Of a stretch of 64,000 bases of DNA, positions 8,640 through 17,544 are shown piece by piece. How positions within the stretch are numbered: position 1 is the first letter of the stretch; every line of letters begins with the position of its first letter. The stretch covers positions 1 to 64,000 of the forward strand of contig NZ_WBVO01000006.1 in the NCBI RefSeq assembly GCF_008933115.1, in the 5' to 3' direction. Source of the DNA: Phaeocystidibacter luteus. Its GTDB lineage: Bacteria > Bacteroidota > Bacteroidia > Flavobacteriales > Schleiferiaceae. A model generated the notes under the pieces. That model was not told the origin of the DNA. It did not search any database and saw only the letters and a program-made list of their open reading frames with translations. The position numbers were made by a program, and so were the translations under genes.

Positions 8640-8666
8640 AATCCTGCAGTCGCGGGATTTTTTTTT
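8640..8666 (+). terminator. Terminator after tRNA-Leu
   Basis: AATCCTGC-AGTC-GCGGGATT hairpin with one T-G pair and a run of nine T. Confidence 0.8.
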
Positions 8667-8676
8667 AGCCTTCCTT

Positions 8677-9420
8677 TTACAAAACGATATACAGCTGCGC
8701 GGTTAGGATGCCACCAATAAAACTGGTTAGGGTTCCTAGTAGCACATACTCTGTTTGCATGCGATGTTCCTTGCGCGTAAGGTCGCCATATCGGAATATG
8801 GATTTAGCGGCAAGGAGGAATCCCACTCCTTCCCAGTGACCGGTTACGATAAATATGAAAATGAGGATACGCTCGAGGTGACCAATGTAGGCCCCTGCCC
8901 GCTTGAGCGAGCTGTCTTCTAGTTTGTCCTCCTCTCCGAGTTTCAATTGTTTCAACAAGCCTCCTACGACCATTGGCCAGACTTTGAAAAGGAGGATGAA
9001 CGAAATCGCAAATTTTGAAAGCAAACTTAAATACTCGACGTATTCAGTCCATACATACATTTGCGGTTCTCGACGCACTGCAACAAAAGCCAGGAAGATG
9101 ATTGCGAAGTGACCGAATTGGTCGCCTAACAACCACTCTGTACTGCGCTCTGGTTTCCAATACATATCCTTGATTATATCTAAGATAATGTGACCAATCA
9201 ACACAACTATTCCAATAGTTGCCGTCATTACAATTGGTCCGCCACTTCCTAGAGGAGAAACAAGGGCTACTACTGCTACCAGTAATGCAAAGTGAATGAG
9301 GATGTGTTGTTTGAACTTCTTGCCGCCGACCTTTTTACGTCGATCTTCAACAGCCTCATTAGACTGAAAAACAAAATCGCCCAATAGATGTGCGAGAATG
9401 ACTAGAGAGATAATGGTCAT
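8677..9420 (-). CDS. DUF3307-family membrane protein
   Basis: An integral membrane protein of 247 residues from the ATG at 9420. The N-terminal AHLLGDFVFQSN segment is typical of DUF3307 proteins. Several hydrophobic helices follow (near ILIHFALLVAVVALV, IGIVVLIGHIILDII, FGHFAIIFLAFVAV, FILLFKVWPMVVGGLL and ILIFIFIVTGHW). I prefer ATG 9420, 1 nt after the stop of the upstream satD-like gene, over an in-frame ATG at 9450 that would overlap it. The molecular function of DUF3307 is unknown. Pairing with a SatD-type gene is a recurring arrangement in my memory of bacterial genomes and suggests a joint role. Confidence 0.75.
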   Translation of the reverse strand: MTIISLVILAHLLGDFVFQSNEAVEDRRKKVGGKKFKQHILIHFALLVAVVALVSPLGSGGPIVMTATIGIVVLIGHIILDIIKDMYWKPERSTEWLLGDQFGHFAIIFLAFVAVRREPQMYVWTEYVEYLSLLSKFAISFILLFKVWPMVVGGLLKQLKLGEEDKLEDSSLKRAGAYIGHLERILIFIFIVTGHWEGVGFLLAAKSIFRYGDLTRKEHRMQTEYVLLGTLTSFIGGILTAQLYIVL

Positions 9421-9421
9421 G

Positions 9422-10015
9422 CTATCGGATTTGAGCATGAATATAGTCAATCGCAGCTTGTACCTTATCGATTCCAGTGCGCGATAACCTCTGACTCAAT
9501 GTACCCTGAGAAATTCCTAATGATTCAGCCAATTGGGTTTGCTTCAAGTGTGGATGATTGATCTTGTACAAAATCAACTCAGCCTGACTCTGCGTCCAGT
9601 TTTCTACAATGAACGTGAGCAGTCCGAGCGTAACATTCAGACTTTCATCTATACCCTCTACTCCACTGTCAATCCGAATACCTGACCTCGTCTCTTCGAA
9701 TAGTCGCCCAGCTCTTACGAGCGCATCTCCCGAAGCCTCCGCAATTCTCTTGTAGCCATAGTCAACCTCTCCCACTGCAATCGCCATCCGAGCATCCTTA
9801 TTGGCAGTTGATTTCAAGAACGTTTTGATTTCCAGTGCGGCGGTCAACACTTCATTTTGATGCACTTTGGCCTGAAACCCATCACCCCGATAGATATCCC
9901 AATCATCCGAATCGTTGGTGTACTTGTTCAACACCTCTTTTAAGCCGAGTTGCCAAACGGAATATTTGCCTTGTGTTGATTTGATGACGTCGCCGAGGAG
10001 GATTGCGGATTTCAT
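9422..10015 (-). CDS. SatD-family protein with C-terminal HTH
   Basis: A 197-residue cytoplasmic protein. The N-terminus MKSAILLGDVIKST is the SatD-family signature, followed by IYRGDGFQAKV and a VGEVDYG strand that together resemble a degenerate nucleotide-cyclase-like fold. The C-terminal ~60 residues hold a helix-turn-helix (LKQTQLAESLGISQGTLSQRLSR). SatD was named from a streptococcal secretion/acid-tolerance locus, but its biochemical activity is unknown to me. It lies directly upstream of, and nearly overlaps, the DUF3307 gene. A G-rich motif sits 16-43 bp upstream of its ATG. Confidence 0.7.
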   Translation of the reverse strand: MKSAILLGDVIKSTQGKYSVWQLGLKEVLNKYTNDSDDWDIYRGDGFQAKVHQNEVLTAALEIKTFLKSTANKDARMAIAVGEVDYGYKRIAEASGDALVRAGRLFEETRSGIRIDSGVEGIDESLNVTLGLLTFIVENWTQSQAELILYKINHPHLKQTQLAESLGISQGTLSQRLSRTGIDKVQAAIDYIHAQIR

Positions 10016-10020
10016 GGTGG

Positions 10021-10078
10021 GAGATTTGGAGGGTTAGAGGGTTAGAGGGTTGGAGGGGTGGAGGGTTGGAGGACTGGA
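10021..10078 (+). repeat. G-rich octamer repeats, G-quadruplex motif
   Basis: Runs of GGG spaced by TTAGA or TTGGA (10031-10058 fits G3-N5-G3-N5-G3-N5-G4). The motif is immediately upstream of the satD-like start and 77 bp before the 54-bp array. Confidence 0.7.
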
Positions 10079-10092
10079 TAGAGAATGATAGA

Positions 10093-11073
10093 ATGAAGTT
10101 GGTAATAATTGAAGAAAACATGTCGGATGACTTGTCTTGCGCGCAGTGCTTTTTTCACCCAAAGGCGCTTCCTTGCCGAGGTACGAGGCCTTGTGCGCAG
10201 CACCATATTCGCCCCAAAGCGAATCCTTGCCGAGGCACGAGACCTTGCGCGCAGCGCCATATTCGCCCCAAGGCGGATCCTTGTCGAGGCACGAGACCTT
10301 GCGCGCAGCGCCATATTCGCCCCAAGGCGAATCCTTGTCGAGGCACGAGGCCTTGTGCGCAGCGCCATATTCGCCCAAAAGCGAATCCTTGCCGAGGAAC
10401 GAGGCCTTGCGCGCAGCGCCATATTCGCCCCAAAGCGAATCCTTGCCGAGGCACGAGGCCTTGTGCGCAGCACCTTATTCGCCCCAAGGTGAATCCTTGT
10501 CGAGGCACGAGGCCTTGCGCGCAGCACCTTATTCGCCCCAAGGCGAATCCTTGTCGAGGCACGAGACCTTGCGCGCAGCGCCATATTCGCCCCAAAGCGA
10601 TTCCTTGTCGAGGCACGAGACCTTGTGCGCAGCACCTTATTCGCCCCAAAGCGAATCCTTGTCGAGGCACGAGACCTTGCGCGCAGCGCCATATTCGCCC
10701 AAAAGCGAATCCTTGTCGAGGCACGAGACCTTGCGCGCAGCGCCATATTCGCCCAAAAGCGAATCCTTGCCGAGGCATGAGACCTTGCGCGCAGCACCTT
10801 ATTCGCCCCAAGGCGAATCCTTGCCGAGGCACGAGACCTTGCGCGCAGCGCCATATTCGCCCCAAAGCGAATCCTTGTCGAGGCACGAGACCTTGCGCGC
10901 AGCGCCATATTCGCCCCAAAGCGAATCCTTGTCGAGGCACGAGGCCTTGTGCGCAGCACCTTATTCGCCCCAAGGCGAATCCTTGTCGAGGATCGAGACC
11001 TTGTGCGCAGCACCTCACAACACGTCAACGGAAAGGAGGCGGTGTAGTCCACGAAGTATGTGCTATGGTTTAA
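10093..11073 (+). CDS. Possible Cys/Arg-rich tandem-repeat protein encoded by the 54-bp array
   Basis: Reading the array in this frame gives a 326-residue, very basic protein made of 18-residue repeats of the type HIRPKANPCRGTRPCAQR, each with two cysteines. It starts at ATG 10093 (alternative ATG at 10120) with a short unique leader and ends with a unique tail. Five reading frames are open across the array, so openness alone proves nothing. In favour, five of the seven recurrent polymorphisms between units fall on third positions of this frame and are synonymous. The same positions are also third positions of one minus-strand frame (10155-11018, GRIWRCAQGLVPRQG repeats). No promoter match, signal peptide or known domain is seen. 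Treat as hypothetical. Confidence 0.25.
   Translation: MKLVIIEENMSDDLSCAQCFFHPKALPCRGTRPCAQHHIRPKANPCRGTRPCAQRHIRPKADPCRGTRPCAQRHIRPKANPCRGTRPCAQRHIRPKANPCRGTRPCAQRHIRPKANPCRGTRPCAQHLIRPKVNPCRGTRPCAQHLIRPKANPCRGTRPCAQRHIRPKAIPCRGTRPCAQHLIRPKANPCRGTRPCAQRHIRPKANPCRGTRPCAQRHIRPKANPCRGMRPCAQHLIRPKANPCRGTRPCAQRHIRPKANPCRGTRPCAQRHIRPKANPCRGTRPCAQHLIRPKANPCRGSRPCAQHLTTRQRKGGGVVHEVCAMV
10135..11015. repeat. Array of sixteen 54-bp tandem repeats
   Basis: Sixteen full units of exactly 54 bp (10135-10998) plus a partial seventeenth to about 11015, with no spacers. The first unit is degenerate, the others differ at a few positions. Each unit contains ATTCGC-N6-GCGAAT, able to form a hairpin, and a TTGCGCGCAG or TTGTGCGCAG block. 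Recurrent polymorphic positions within the unit are 6, 14, 17, 27, 30, 42 and 54; positions 14 and 17 are partly linked. All units keep 54 bp, a multiple of three. It is not a CRISPR because repeats are contiguous without unique spacers. Confidence 0.95.
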
Positions 11074-11258
11074 CAAAACAATTCGCCGATATTTCTTTTT
11101 ATTTACAAATATATCAATAATTTCAAATATCGGCTTATAAACCAAATAAAGAGACTGATTATTCTCATGGTCACTCGATTCAATTCAAAGCTCCATTACG
11201 CCCTATTGCAATTGTTCGCCTTCTCTTCCTTACCTTCGGATAGCCGATTAACCAGCAC

Positions 11259-12491
11259 ATGAAATACAACCTTCTCTTCCTACTTCTAGCCTTCGGATCA
11301 AGCGTGTTCGGACAACTAAATGCCGATAGCCTTTTTGTAGAAGCGCGCAAGCTCGCCGAAAATAAAGAGTACGATTCCGCTCGCACGCTTCTCATGCCCG
11401 CGTTACGCGAGTATCCCGCATATCACGATATCAGAAACTATATCGCCCGAACGTACGCTTGGGAGGAGAAGTACGACGAAGCTCTGGCGTACTACAAGGC
11501 AACTCTGTCGAACGATATGTCAAATACCGATGCCTGGTGGGGCATTGGGGATGTCTATTTATGGTCTGAGCAATACCTCGAAGTAATCAATACCATGAAT
11601 GAGGCGTCAGATGCGTTGCCCGATTCATCCGAGATCCGAAGCGAAATAGGATTCCGAAAGGCAACCGCCTATTACAAACTGCGTGAATTCCCCGAAGCCC
11701 TAGAAGCACTAGAAAACACAGAGGGTGGCCGCAACGATAGGTTGCGTCAGACCGTCCTGCTCCGACTCGTGAACCACAGTGTGGACGTCCTAGGCTCGGC
11801 CGAATTCTTTAGCGAACAGTACGACCCCATGTATTACGGTACGGTTCAGGTTGGACAAAGCACCAAGTACGGAGTAGGTATCGCTCGATTCAATACCGCA
11901 TACCGATTCGGTGAAACTGGATACCAGGCGGAGGTTGACCTCTACCCCATCATCTCAGAAACGGTCTACGGCTACATCAACTACGGTTTTTCTCCCAGCG
12001 CTCAAGTCTTTCCACAACATCGCGTAGGTGGTGAAATTTACTCGGCCGTTGGAAGCAACTTTGAAGCTTCTCTCGGTGTGCGCTATCTGTACTTCGGCCC
12101 GGGAAGCGATGTCACCATGTATACCGGCTCTGTCAACTACTATCTCCCAAAATACTTGTTCTCATTCCGACCATTTATCACGCCTCAAGAAGACGGTACA
12201 GACTTTACCGGCGACCTTCTCGTTCGTCGCTATTTAAACGATAGCAGAAGTTGGGTCACCCTCCGAGCGAGTTACGGTTTCTCGCCAGACGCACGTCGAA
12301 TTCAAGTTGGCGCCGGTGAGGTCATTGAAATCCTTGAAACCACAAGCTTTGGGGCAGAATGGCAACAAGCGATCACCCAAGAATGGCTCTTCGTTCTCAA
12401 CTTTACGTATACCTATCAAGAGCTGCCATTTGATCCGGGAAACTTTTATTCCATCTATGCACCTCTAATCGGAATCAAGCGTCTCCTTTAA
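11259..12491 (+). CDS. YaiO-family outer-membrane beta-barrel protein with TPR domain
   Basis: A 410-residue exported protein. Residues 1-18 are a signal peptide (ending FGQ). Residues about 22-150 contain TPR-like helices (ARKLAENKEYDSARTLL, ARTYAWEEKYDEALAYY, WWGIGDVYLWSEQYLEVI). From about 165 to the end, alternating beta strands with aromatic residues form an outer-membrane barrel of the YaiO type. YaiO-like proteins are found near polysaccharide or glycosyltransferase loci but their role is poorly defined. A near-consensus TACCTTCG element at 11231-11238 lies 20 nt upstream of the ATG. The downstream hydrolase gene begins 23 nt later. Confidence 0.8.
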   Translation: MKYNLLFLLLAFGSSVFGQLNADSLFVEARKLAENKEYDSARTLLMPALREYPAYHDIRNYIARTYAWEEKYDEALAYYKATLSNDMSNTDAWWGIGDVYLWSEQYLEVINTMNEASDALPDSSEIRSEIGFRKATAYYKLREFPEALEALENTEGGRNDRLRQTVLLRLVNHSVDVLGSAEFFSEQYDPMYYGTVQVGQSTKYGVGIARFNTAYRFGETGYQAEVDLYPIISETVYGYINYGFSPSAQVFPQHRVGGEIYSAVGSNFEASLGVRYLYFGPGSDVTMYTGSVNYYLPKYLFSFRPFITPQEDGTDFTGDLLVRRYLNDSRSWVTLRASYGFSPDARRIQVGAGEVIEILETTSFGAEWQQAITQEWLFVLNFTYTYQELPFDPGNFYSIYAPLIGIKRLL

Positions 12492-12502
12492 TGGACATTT
12501 CC

Positions 12503-12510
12503 GACCTTTG
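12503..12510 (+). promoter_or_regulatory. Near-consensus -7 element close to hydrolase ATG
   Basis: GACCTTTG (one mismatch to TAnnTTTG) ends 4 nt before ATG 12515, the same very short spacing as rlmD. Confidence 0.35.
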
Positions 12511-12514
12511 AAGC

Positions 12515-13381
12515 ATGGAGCAAAACACCGACGTTACAGCAACCAATACACCGAGTCTTCAAATTCCAAAAGCGTACCTGGCGTATGTGAAGCTTCTACA
12601 AACCATCAGCTTCTCGCTAGCGGCTAGAGAAATCCGAAAGCGTTTCTTCACCCCAATCCCATTCCCCCTTCCCAAGCGTGAACGTCCTTTTATCGAGGAA
12701 TCTCGACGCGAAAACCTCACCGTTGGTGATCGACAAATCACACTTCGGACACTAGGGAATTCCGACAAAAAAATCCTTTTTATCCACGGATGGTCAGGAC
12801 GCGGATCACAAGCCTACGCCATTGCCCCCGCCCTCGTTGAGGCTGGTTATGAAGTCACTACAATAACCGCTCAAGCGCATGGAGACAATCCTGGAAAGCG
12901 GACGCACATGCTTCAGTTTACCGATGCCATACTCGCGGCAGCTGAGCATGTCGGGAAGGTGGATACACTTATTGCTCACAGCATCGGCGGAGCAGCCGCA
13001 TTCAATGCATTAGCAGGTGGACTCGATGTTCAGAAACTGGTGATTCTCGGTGCTCCTTCGTCAATCCTAGATGTAATTGACGATTTCTGTTCTCGATTGA
13101 ACCTTGACGACCGTTATCGCCAATATCTAGCTCAATATTTGAGAGATAATTACTCCCCGGATATCGAAGCGCTTGCCCCACGAAACCTTGCAAAGAAGAT
13201 GAGCGTGCCTGGACTAATCGTTCACGACAAACAAGACATCGATGTCGGCTTTGAGCAAGCTGAAGCACTTCACAAAAACTGGTCGAATTCAAAACTCATC
13301 CTTACCGAAGGCTTGGGTCACCGCAGAATTCTGAGTGATGAAGGCGTAGTTCAGGCAATTGTGTCCTTCGTGAGATCCTGA
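12515..13381 (+). CDS. Alpha/beta hydrolase
   Basis: A 288-residue alpha/beta-fold hydrolase. ILFIHGWSGRG forms the oxyanion HG motif, AHSIGGAAAFN carries the nucleophile serine in a GxSxG-like elbow (here HSIGG), HDKQDIDVG supplies the acid, and GLGHRRILSDEGV the histidine. No signal peptide, so it is cytoplasmic. The substrate is unpredictable. It lies 23 nt after the YaiO-like gene, with its own possible promoter element directly upstream. Confidence 0.82.
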   Translation: MEQNTDVTATNTPSLQIPKAYLAYVKLLQTISFSLAAREIRKRFFTPIPFPLPKRERPFIEESRRENLTVGDRQITLRTLGNSDKKILFIHGWSGRGSQAYAIAPALVEAGYEVTTITAQAHGDNPGKRTHMLQFTDAILAAAEHVGKVDTLIAHSIGGAAAFNALAGGLDVQKLVILGAPSSILDVIDDFCSRLNLDDRYRQYLAQYLRDNYSPDIEALAPRNLAKKMSVPGLIVHDKQDIDVGFEQAEALHKNWSNSKLILTEGLGHRRILSDEGVVQAIVSFVRS

Positions 13382-13412
13382 TTTTTGGCAGAAAAAGTTG
13401 CATCTTGAGGGG

Positions 13413-15623
13413 ATGAACGGTAGAATCATCCTATTCCTTCTCTTTTCGTTTGTGAGCCTGTTTTCAGCCGGACAGATTACAAGAAACGCGTGCACCGATC
13501 AACCGGTTCGCATTGTCATCCTCGGTTCCTCAACCGCAGCTGGTTCTGGCCCAAGTCACCCCGATAGCACGTGGGTGAACAAATACCGGAAAAACCTCAA
13601 GCTCATCAATCCTCAAAACGAGGTGATTAACCTTGCTGTGGGCGGTTATACGACGTATAGAATTATGCCCGACAATTTCGTTACCCCAGCGAACCGTCCG
13701 GCCGTAGATTCTACCCATAACATAACCGAAGCGCTCTCCTTAAATCCAGACGCGATTATCGTCAATTTGCCGAGTAATGACAGAAGTTGGCCCATGTCGG
13801 AACAGCTAGGCAACTTCGATTCACTCTATTCACATAGTCAGAATAACGGTGTGCCAATGTACATCTGTACCACACAACCTATTCAGGGCAATTGGGGCGT
13901 CTATCAGTCTTCCGTGAAAGATTCTATCCTCGCCATGTTTGGGCCGAACGCTATAGACTTCTTCACGCCGTTAGCCGATCCAAACGGCAATGTATATCCA
14001 AACTTTGCTGCAGACGCCGTCCACCTCAACGACTCTGGTCATGCCGTGCTATTTAATCAGGTGTGGAACAAGGATATACTCGTCGATATTGCTCCAACCT
14101 CGCCAGGTGTTGAGCTCGTGGCAATCGACCTTTTCGTTCAAGGTCAAGCATGCGCGGGAAATCAAACCAACTTTAGCGTGGCTTTTGCCAATTTGGGAGA
14201 CGTTGATGCCACTCCAGTAGAAATCAAGATTGTTATTGATGGTATCGACTCCGTTCAGTCGCTCGTACCATTCTTGGTTACCTCCTGCTCTAAACCGGTG
14301 ATTTGGTTTGGAGATTCGTTAGCGCCCGGCACACATAGATTTGACGTCACCTTGCTTTGTCCGCAAGACACCACACCCGCCAACAACACGATTACAGTCT
14401 ACCGAACTTTCCATCAGCAACCTGAAAGCGGCATAGATTCAAAACAATATTTCTGTTTGGAGGATTCCGCACACCGGAACTCCACTCCACTCGTTGGCGA
14501 TACGCTACTGTGGTTTGACTCAAGCTATAATCCAATCGCCCCTACTTCATTTCAATTTGAAGGAGACACAGCGTTCTTTGCATTGGCATCAACTGGGCCC
14601 TTCACAAATAAGGGTATACTAAACTGCTCTCCAAGCGACAACATCACCTTCAATGGCAACATGTTTAATCTGATTGCCGATAGCACAGTAACCCTTTCGG
14701 AATTGAGGTTCATCTCCGCATCTAGCGGCACGCTCTATCCGATTGTCGACATCTACAACGGAAATTATCGAGGGAATGAGAATACGGCCTCTGCGTGGAC
14801 ACGCCTCATAGCGGATACCGTCAATGTGGCCAATATTGGCGACTCCATCGTACTTCCGATTCATCATATGATTCAACGCGGAGACACCCTAGGTGTATAT
14901 GTACATTTCGCGGTAAGCAATCAATCTTTAGCCTACCAGGCTGTGAACTCCCCTGTAACCTTTAAATCAGACGCTCTCACGTTCCAATCGGGAAGCGGTG
15001 TCGCGTATAACTTCGGGACCGTTTACGACAACAGGGCAATTGCCGCATCCATCGAATACGATTACGGGTTTAATCCGCAAGGCAAGTGTGCAGCGAATCT
15101 TCAGTATGTCCAATTCTTGAAAGACAGCCTATTCTTGGATTGGCCAGATGATACCACCGCGGGCTGGACAGGTAGAAGCTTTCAAGTAGATCCAGCGTAT
15201 TCAAACATCACTTGGCGTCAACTTCCAACGGGAACAACTCTTTCTACATCAAGCTTTGTATGGATTGATAGCACCGTGAGCTACTCGGATTTTGACTTAG
15301 AGCTATCGTTGGAATCTCCAATGGGCTGTTTATACGTAGATACCATACGCGTGAAAATGCAGAATGATATCGGACTTTCTGAACACTCGAAGGGTTATGA
15401 GGTCTACCCAAATCCTACCAACGCCGATCTCAATTTGAGCGGCTTCGACTTGGGCTCCGAATTCCAATTGGTTGACCTCACTGGTCGAGTAGTAAAGCGA
15501 GGCAAAGTCACTTCTGCACTTCATCGCTTGTCCATGCGTGAACTTCTATCCGGAGTGTATGTTTTAACTGTAGAGACATCTGGATTGAAACACAATTTTC
15601 GCGTGGTTTTAACAGATGACTGA
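13413..15623 (+). CDS. Secreted SGNH/GDSL hydrolase with T9SS tail
   Basis: A 736-residue exported enzyme. ATG 13413 opens a signal peptide ([21 protein letters not shown]); the upstream TTG 13398 would spoil it. Residues about 30-230 form an SGNH hydrolase: block [12 protein letters not shown], block II glycine in LAVGGYTT, block III asparagine in LPSNDRSW, and block [11 protein letters not shown] with Asp/His. A CARDB-like adhesive domain follows ([20 protein letters not shown]...), then further beta-rich region, and a type A T9SS sorting domain at the end ([16 protein letters not shown] ... [10 protein letters not shown]). It probably deacetylates or de-esterifies extracellular polysaccharide, but substrate is not known. 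Confidence 0.88.
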   Translation: MNGRIILFLLFSFVSLFSAGQITRNACTDQPVRIVILGSSTAAGSGPSHPDSTWVNKYRKNLKLINPQNEVINLAVGGYTTYRIMPDNFVTPANRPAVDSTHNITEALSLNPDAIIVNLPSNDRSWPMSEQLGNFDSLYSHSQNNGVPMYICTTQPIQGNWGVYQSSVKDSILAMFGPNAIDFFTPLADPNGNVYPNFAADAVHLNDSGHAVLFNQVWNKDILVDIAPTSPGVELVAIDLFVQGQACAGNQTNFSVAFANLGDVDATPVEIKIVIDGIDSVQSLVPFLVTSCSKPVIWFGDSLAPGTHRFDVTLLCPQDTTPANNTITVYRTFHQQPESGIDSKQYFCLEDSAHRNSTPLVGDTLLWFDSSYNPIAPTSFQFEGDTAFFALASTGPFTNKGILNCSPSDNITFNGNMFNLIADSTVTLSELRFISASSGTLYPIVDIYNGNYRGNENTASAWTRLIADTVNVANIGDSIVLPIHHMIQRGDTLGVYVHFAVSNQSLAYQAVNSPVTFKSDALTFQSGSGVAYNFGTVYDNRAIAASIEYDYGFNPQGKCAANLQYVQFLKDSLFLDWPDDTTAGWTGRSFQVDPAYSNITWRQLPTGTTLSTSSFVWIDSTVSYSDFDLELSLESPMGCLYVDTIRVKMQNDIGLSEHSKGYEVYPNPTNADLNLSGFDLGSEFQLVDLTGRVVKRGKVTSALHRLSMRELLSGVYVLTVETSGLKHNFRVVLTDD

Positions 15624-15669
15624 GAAAGGTCGGGTTAAATGGCTCGTCCAACCTCACAAACCCGAAAGC

Positions 15670-16221
15670 ATGATACAGAAAAGCATTACAGCGGTTGCAC
15701 TTGTTATGATAGCGATATCGTGCACCGCACAACAGGAGAGTCAGAACGACACGATTCCAGAAGTTACACCACAAACTACAGCCGAGAACATGGACTACAA
15801 CGTACAGAAGAGTGATGCCGAATGGCGCGAACAGCTCACCGAAGAGCAGTATCGTGTCCTCCGTGAAGCCGGAACAGAAAGAGCGGGAACCGGGGAATAC
15901 AATTTACACTTCGAAGAAGGAGTATATACATGCGCAGGATGTGGGACGGAGTTGTTCGACAGCGACAGCAAGTTCAACGCGCACTGCGGATGGCCTAGCT
16001 TTGACAAAGAAATTGAAGAAGGCAAGATCATTGAACGCCTCGACAAGAGCTACGGTATGATTCGAACGGAAATCGTCTGCGCGAACTGCGGAGGTCACCT
16101 TGGCCACGTTTTCGACGATGGACCCACCTCTACCGGATTGCGATACTGTGTCAACTCCGCGAGTTTAGGATTTGAAGCAGAAGACGACTCAGAAAGTGAA
16201 AGTGAATCTGAAGAGGAATAA
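15670..16221 (+). CDS. msrB: Peptide-methionine (R)-S-oxide reductase, lipoprotein form
   Basis: A 183-residue MsrB that reduces methionine-R-sulfoxide in proteins. ATG 15670 starts a lipoprotein signal with lipobox-like AISC, so the enzyme probably acts in the periplasm as a membrane lipoprotein; the earlier in-frame ATG at 15616 overlaps the preceding gene and adds a polar stretch ahead of the signal. Zinc-binding CxxC pairs are CAGC and CANC, HCGWPSF is the substrate loop, and RYCVNSASL carries the catalytic cysteine. The C-terminus is a serine/glutamate run. A terminator follows at once. Confidence 0.92.
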   Translation: MIQKSITAVALVMIAISCTAQQESQNDTIPEVTPQTTAENMDYNVQKSDAEWREQLTEEQYRVLREAGTERAGTGEYNLHFEEGVYTCAGCGTELFDSDSKFNAHCGWPSFDKEIEEGKIIERLDKSYGMIRTEIVCANCGGHLGHVFDDGPTSTGLRYCVNSASLGFEAEDDSESESESEEE

Positions 16222-16227
16222 AACTAG

Positions 16228-16252
16228 AGGGGGCCAAATGGCCTCCTTTTTT
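16228..16252 (+). terminator. Rho-independent terminator of msrB
   Basis: AGGGGGCC-AAAT-GGCCTCCT hairpin with one wobble pair, then a T-run. Confidence 0.8.
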
Positions 16253-16260
16253 GTTTCGTG

Positions 16261-16992
16261 CTACAACGACTTTGTTGAATCGGCAACCTCAACGTTCATT
16301 GGAACATCCAAATACAGAGCACAATCGTATCGATCGGCGATAGAATCGTTTAGAATATTGAGATACTTATAGACCTGCTCTTCCAAACCTAGTTCGTTCA
16401 ACACGAGATGCTGCACCTTCTCCTCAGATACAAGTCCGGAGATAATCGCATCACCCACATACACTCGCTCAAACTTGAACTCGCCGGAGTACGTCTCACC
16501 ATTCCGTACAAATGGAATTACGCCATAATAGCTGACCTTACACTTATAGTAGAAGGACTTCCACAGCGGCCATCCATATCCACTTCCAAGCTTTATCACC
16601 GCCACGGCTGCGGCGCGTGATTCATTCTGCAGAGTGACTTTATACTTCACAGAATCCGATATCGAATCCATAAACTTGAATTGTTCAATAGTCTCCGCGT
16701 CTAGATAGATCTCAGTAGTTTCCTCACCCTGAGCGGTTACCGTCAGAGTGGGAATATGCTGGTACAACTCTACCCCGTCGAACTTAACATGAACAGAATC
16801 GCCAGACTTTAGGAAGGGCCCACTGTCTGAGTCGGCCTTAAGAGGTGAAATCACGTTCGACTTTCCCGCCCCGAACTCCTGCAGGCTGGAGATATCAACA
16901 TCCGTATAAACGACCACGGTGTAGTACTTCCGGACGAAGTAACCCGACATGATAATTGCGATGATGATTGCGAGAGACTTGAAAAACTTCAT
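16261..16992 (-). CDS. Hypothetical membrane-anchored protein
   Basis: A 243-residue protein with one N-terminal hydrophobic helix (SLAIIIAIIMSGYFV) and a beta-rich remainder expected to lie in the periplasm. I recognise no family. The protein begins 3 nt after the stop of the lipoprotein gene upstream on the same strand (16996-17478), so the two are probably coexpressed and may work together in the envelope. Confidence 0.55.
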   Translation of the reverse strand: MKFFKSLAIIIAIIMSGYFVRKYYTVVVYTDVDISSLQEFGAGKSNVISPLKADSDSGPFLKSGDSVHVKFDGVELYQHIPTLTVTAQGEETTEIYLDAETIEQFKFMDSISDSVKYKVTLQNESRAAAVAVIKLGSGYGWPLWKSFYYKCKVSYYGVIPFVRNGETYSGEFKFERVYVGDAIISGLVSEEKVQHLVLNELGLEEQVYKYLNILNDSIADRYDCALYLDVPMNVEVADSTKSL

Positions 16993-16995
16993 ACA

Positions 16996-17478
16996 CTAAG
17001 GAATGGTGTCGCAATATGCGAAAATCCCTTCATCAATAATGAAACGATAGATGTGGATATAGTCATGGTCCTTAAACGTCCAATTGCTTCTGAAGAAAGG
17101 ATAATAAGGACGTTGAGCGTGAGCTACACCCGCAGAATCATCACTCAAATGATACATGCCAATCGCCGTGTACTTGTAGGTTGAATCAATTAAAATGATG
17201 AGTGAATCCGTGGAGATCTCGGGCACAGGCTGAGACAGCGGGCCATGAGGTATACAAGACTGAGGTTGATGACAAGTGGTCGAGTCCAACGCCTCGAGTT
17301 TCATCGAAGAATGGCATGAAACGTTTTGGTCGCTGTAAACGAGAATTTGCACATCAACGTTGAGTCGATTTACATAATCGGTTCGATAGGTATATTCCGT
17401 GCAGCGCCCGTTACAATCGTCGCACTGATTACATGAAGCCGAGAAAACCAGTCCGAAAAGGAGAATCCATTTTACCAT
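16996..17478 (-). CDS. Hypothetical cysteine-rich lipoprotein
   Basis: A 160-residue protein with a lipoprotein signal (MVKWILLFGLVFSASC, lipobox SASC) followed at once by a cysteine cluster CNQCDDCNGRC and four more cysteines later. No family recognised. The cysteine cluster could bind a metal or form disulfides in the periplasm. Forms a two-gene unit with the membrane protein gene downstream. Confidence 0.55.
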   Translation of the reverse strand: MVKWILLFGLVFSASCNQCDDCNGRCTEYTYRTDYVNRLNVDVQILVYSDQNVSCHSSMKLEALDSTTCHQPQSCIPHGPLSQPVPEISTDSLIILIDSTYKYTAIGMYHLSDDSAGVAHAQRPYYPFFRSNWTFKDHDYIHIYRFIIDEGIFAYCDTIP

Positions 17479-17544
17479 GAGGAGAGAATTGTGGCAAAGG
17501 TATTTTCGGTATGTAAACGGTTAGTTAACTGCTTTCACATTTAC

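Noticed and set aside
10135-11015. CRISPR array
   Set aside because: Units are contiguous 54-bp repeats without unique spacers, and no cas gene is in the window.
10155-11018. Minus-strand repeat protein (GRIWRCAQGLVPRQG units)
   Set aside because: Shares the same third-position pattern as the plus frame but lacks unique flanking sequence and a plausible start outside the array; mentioned as an alternative only.
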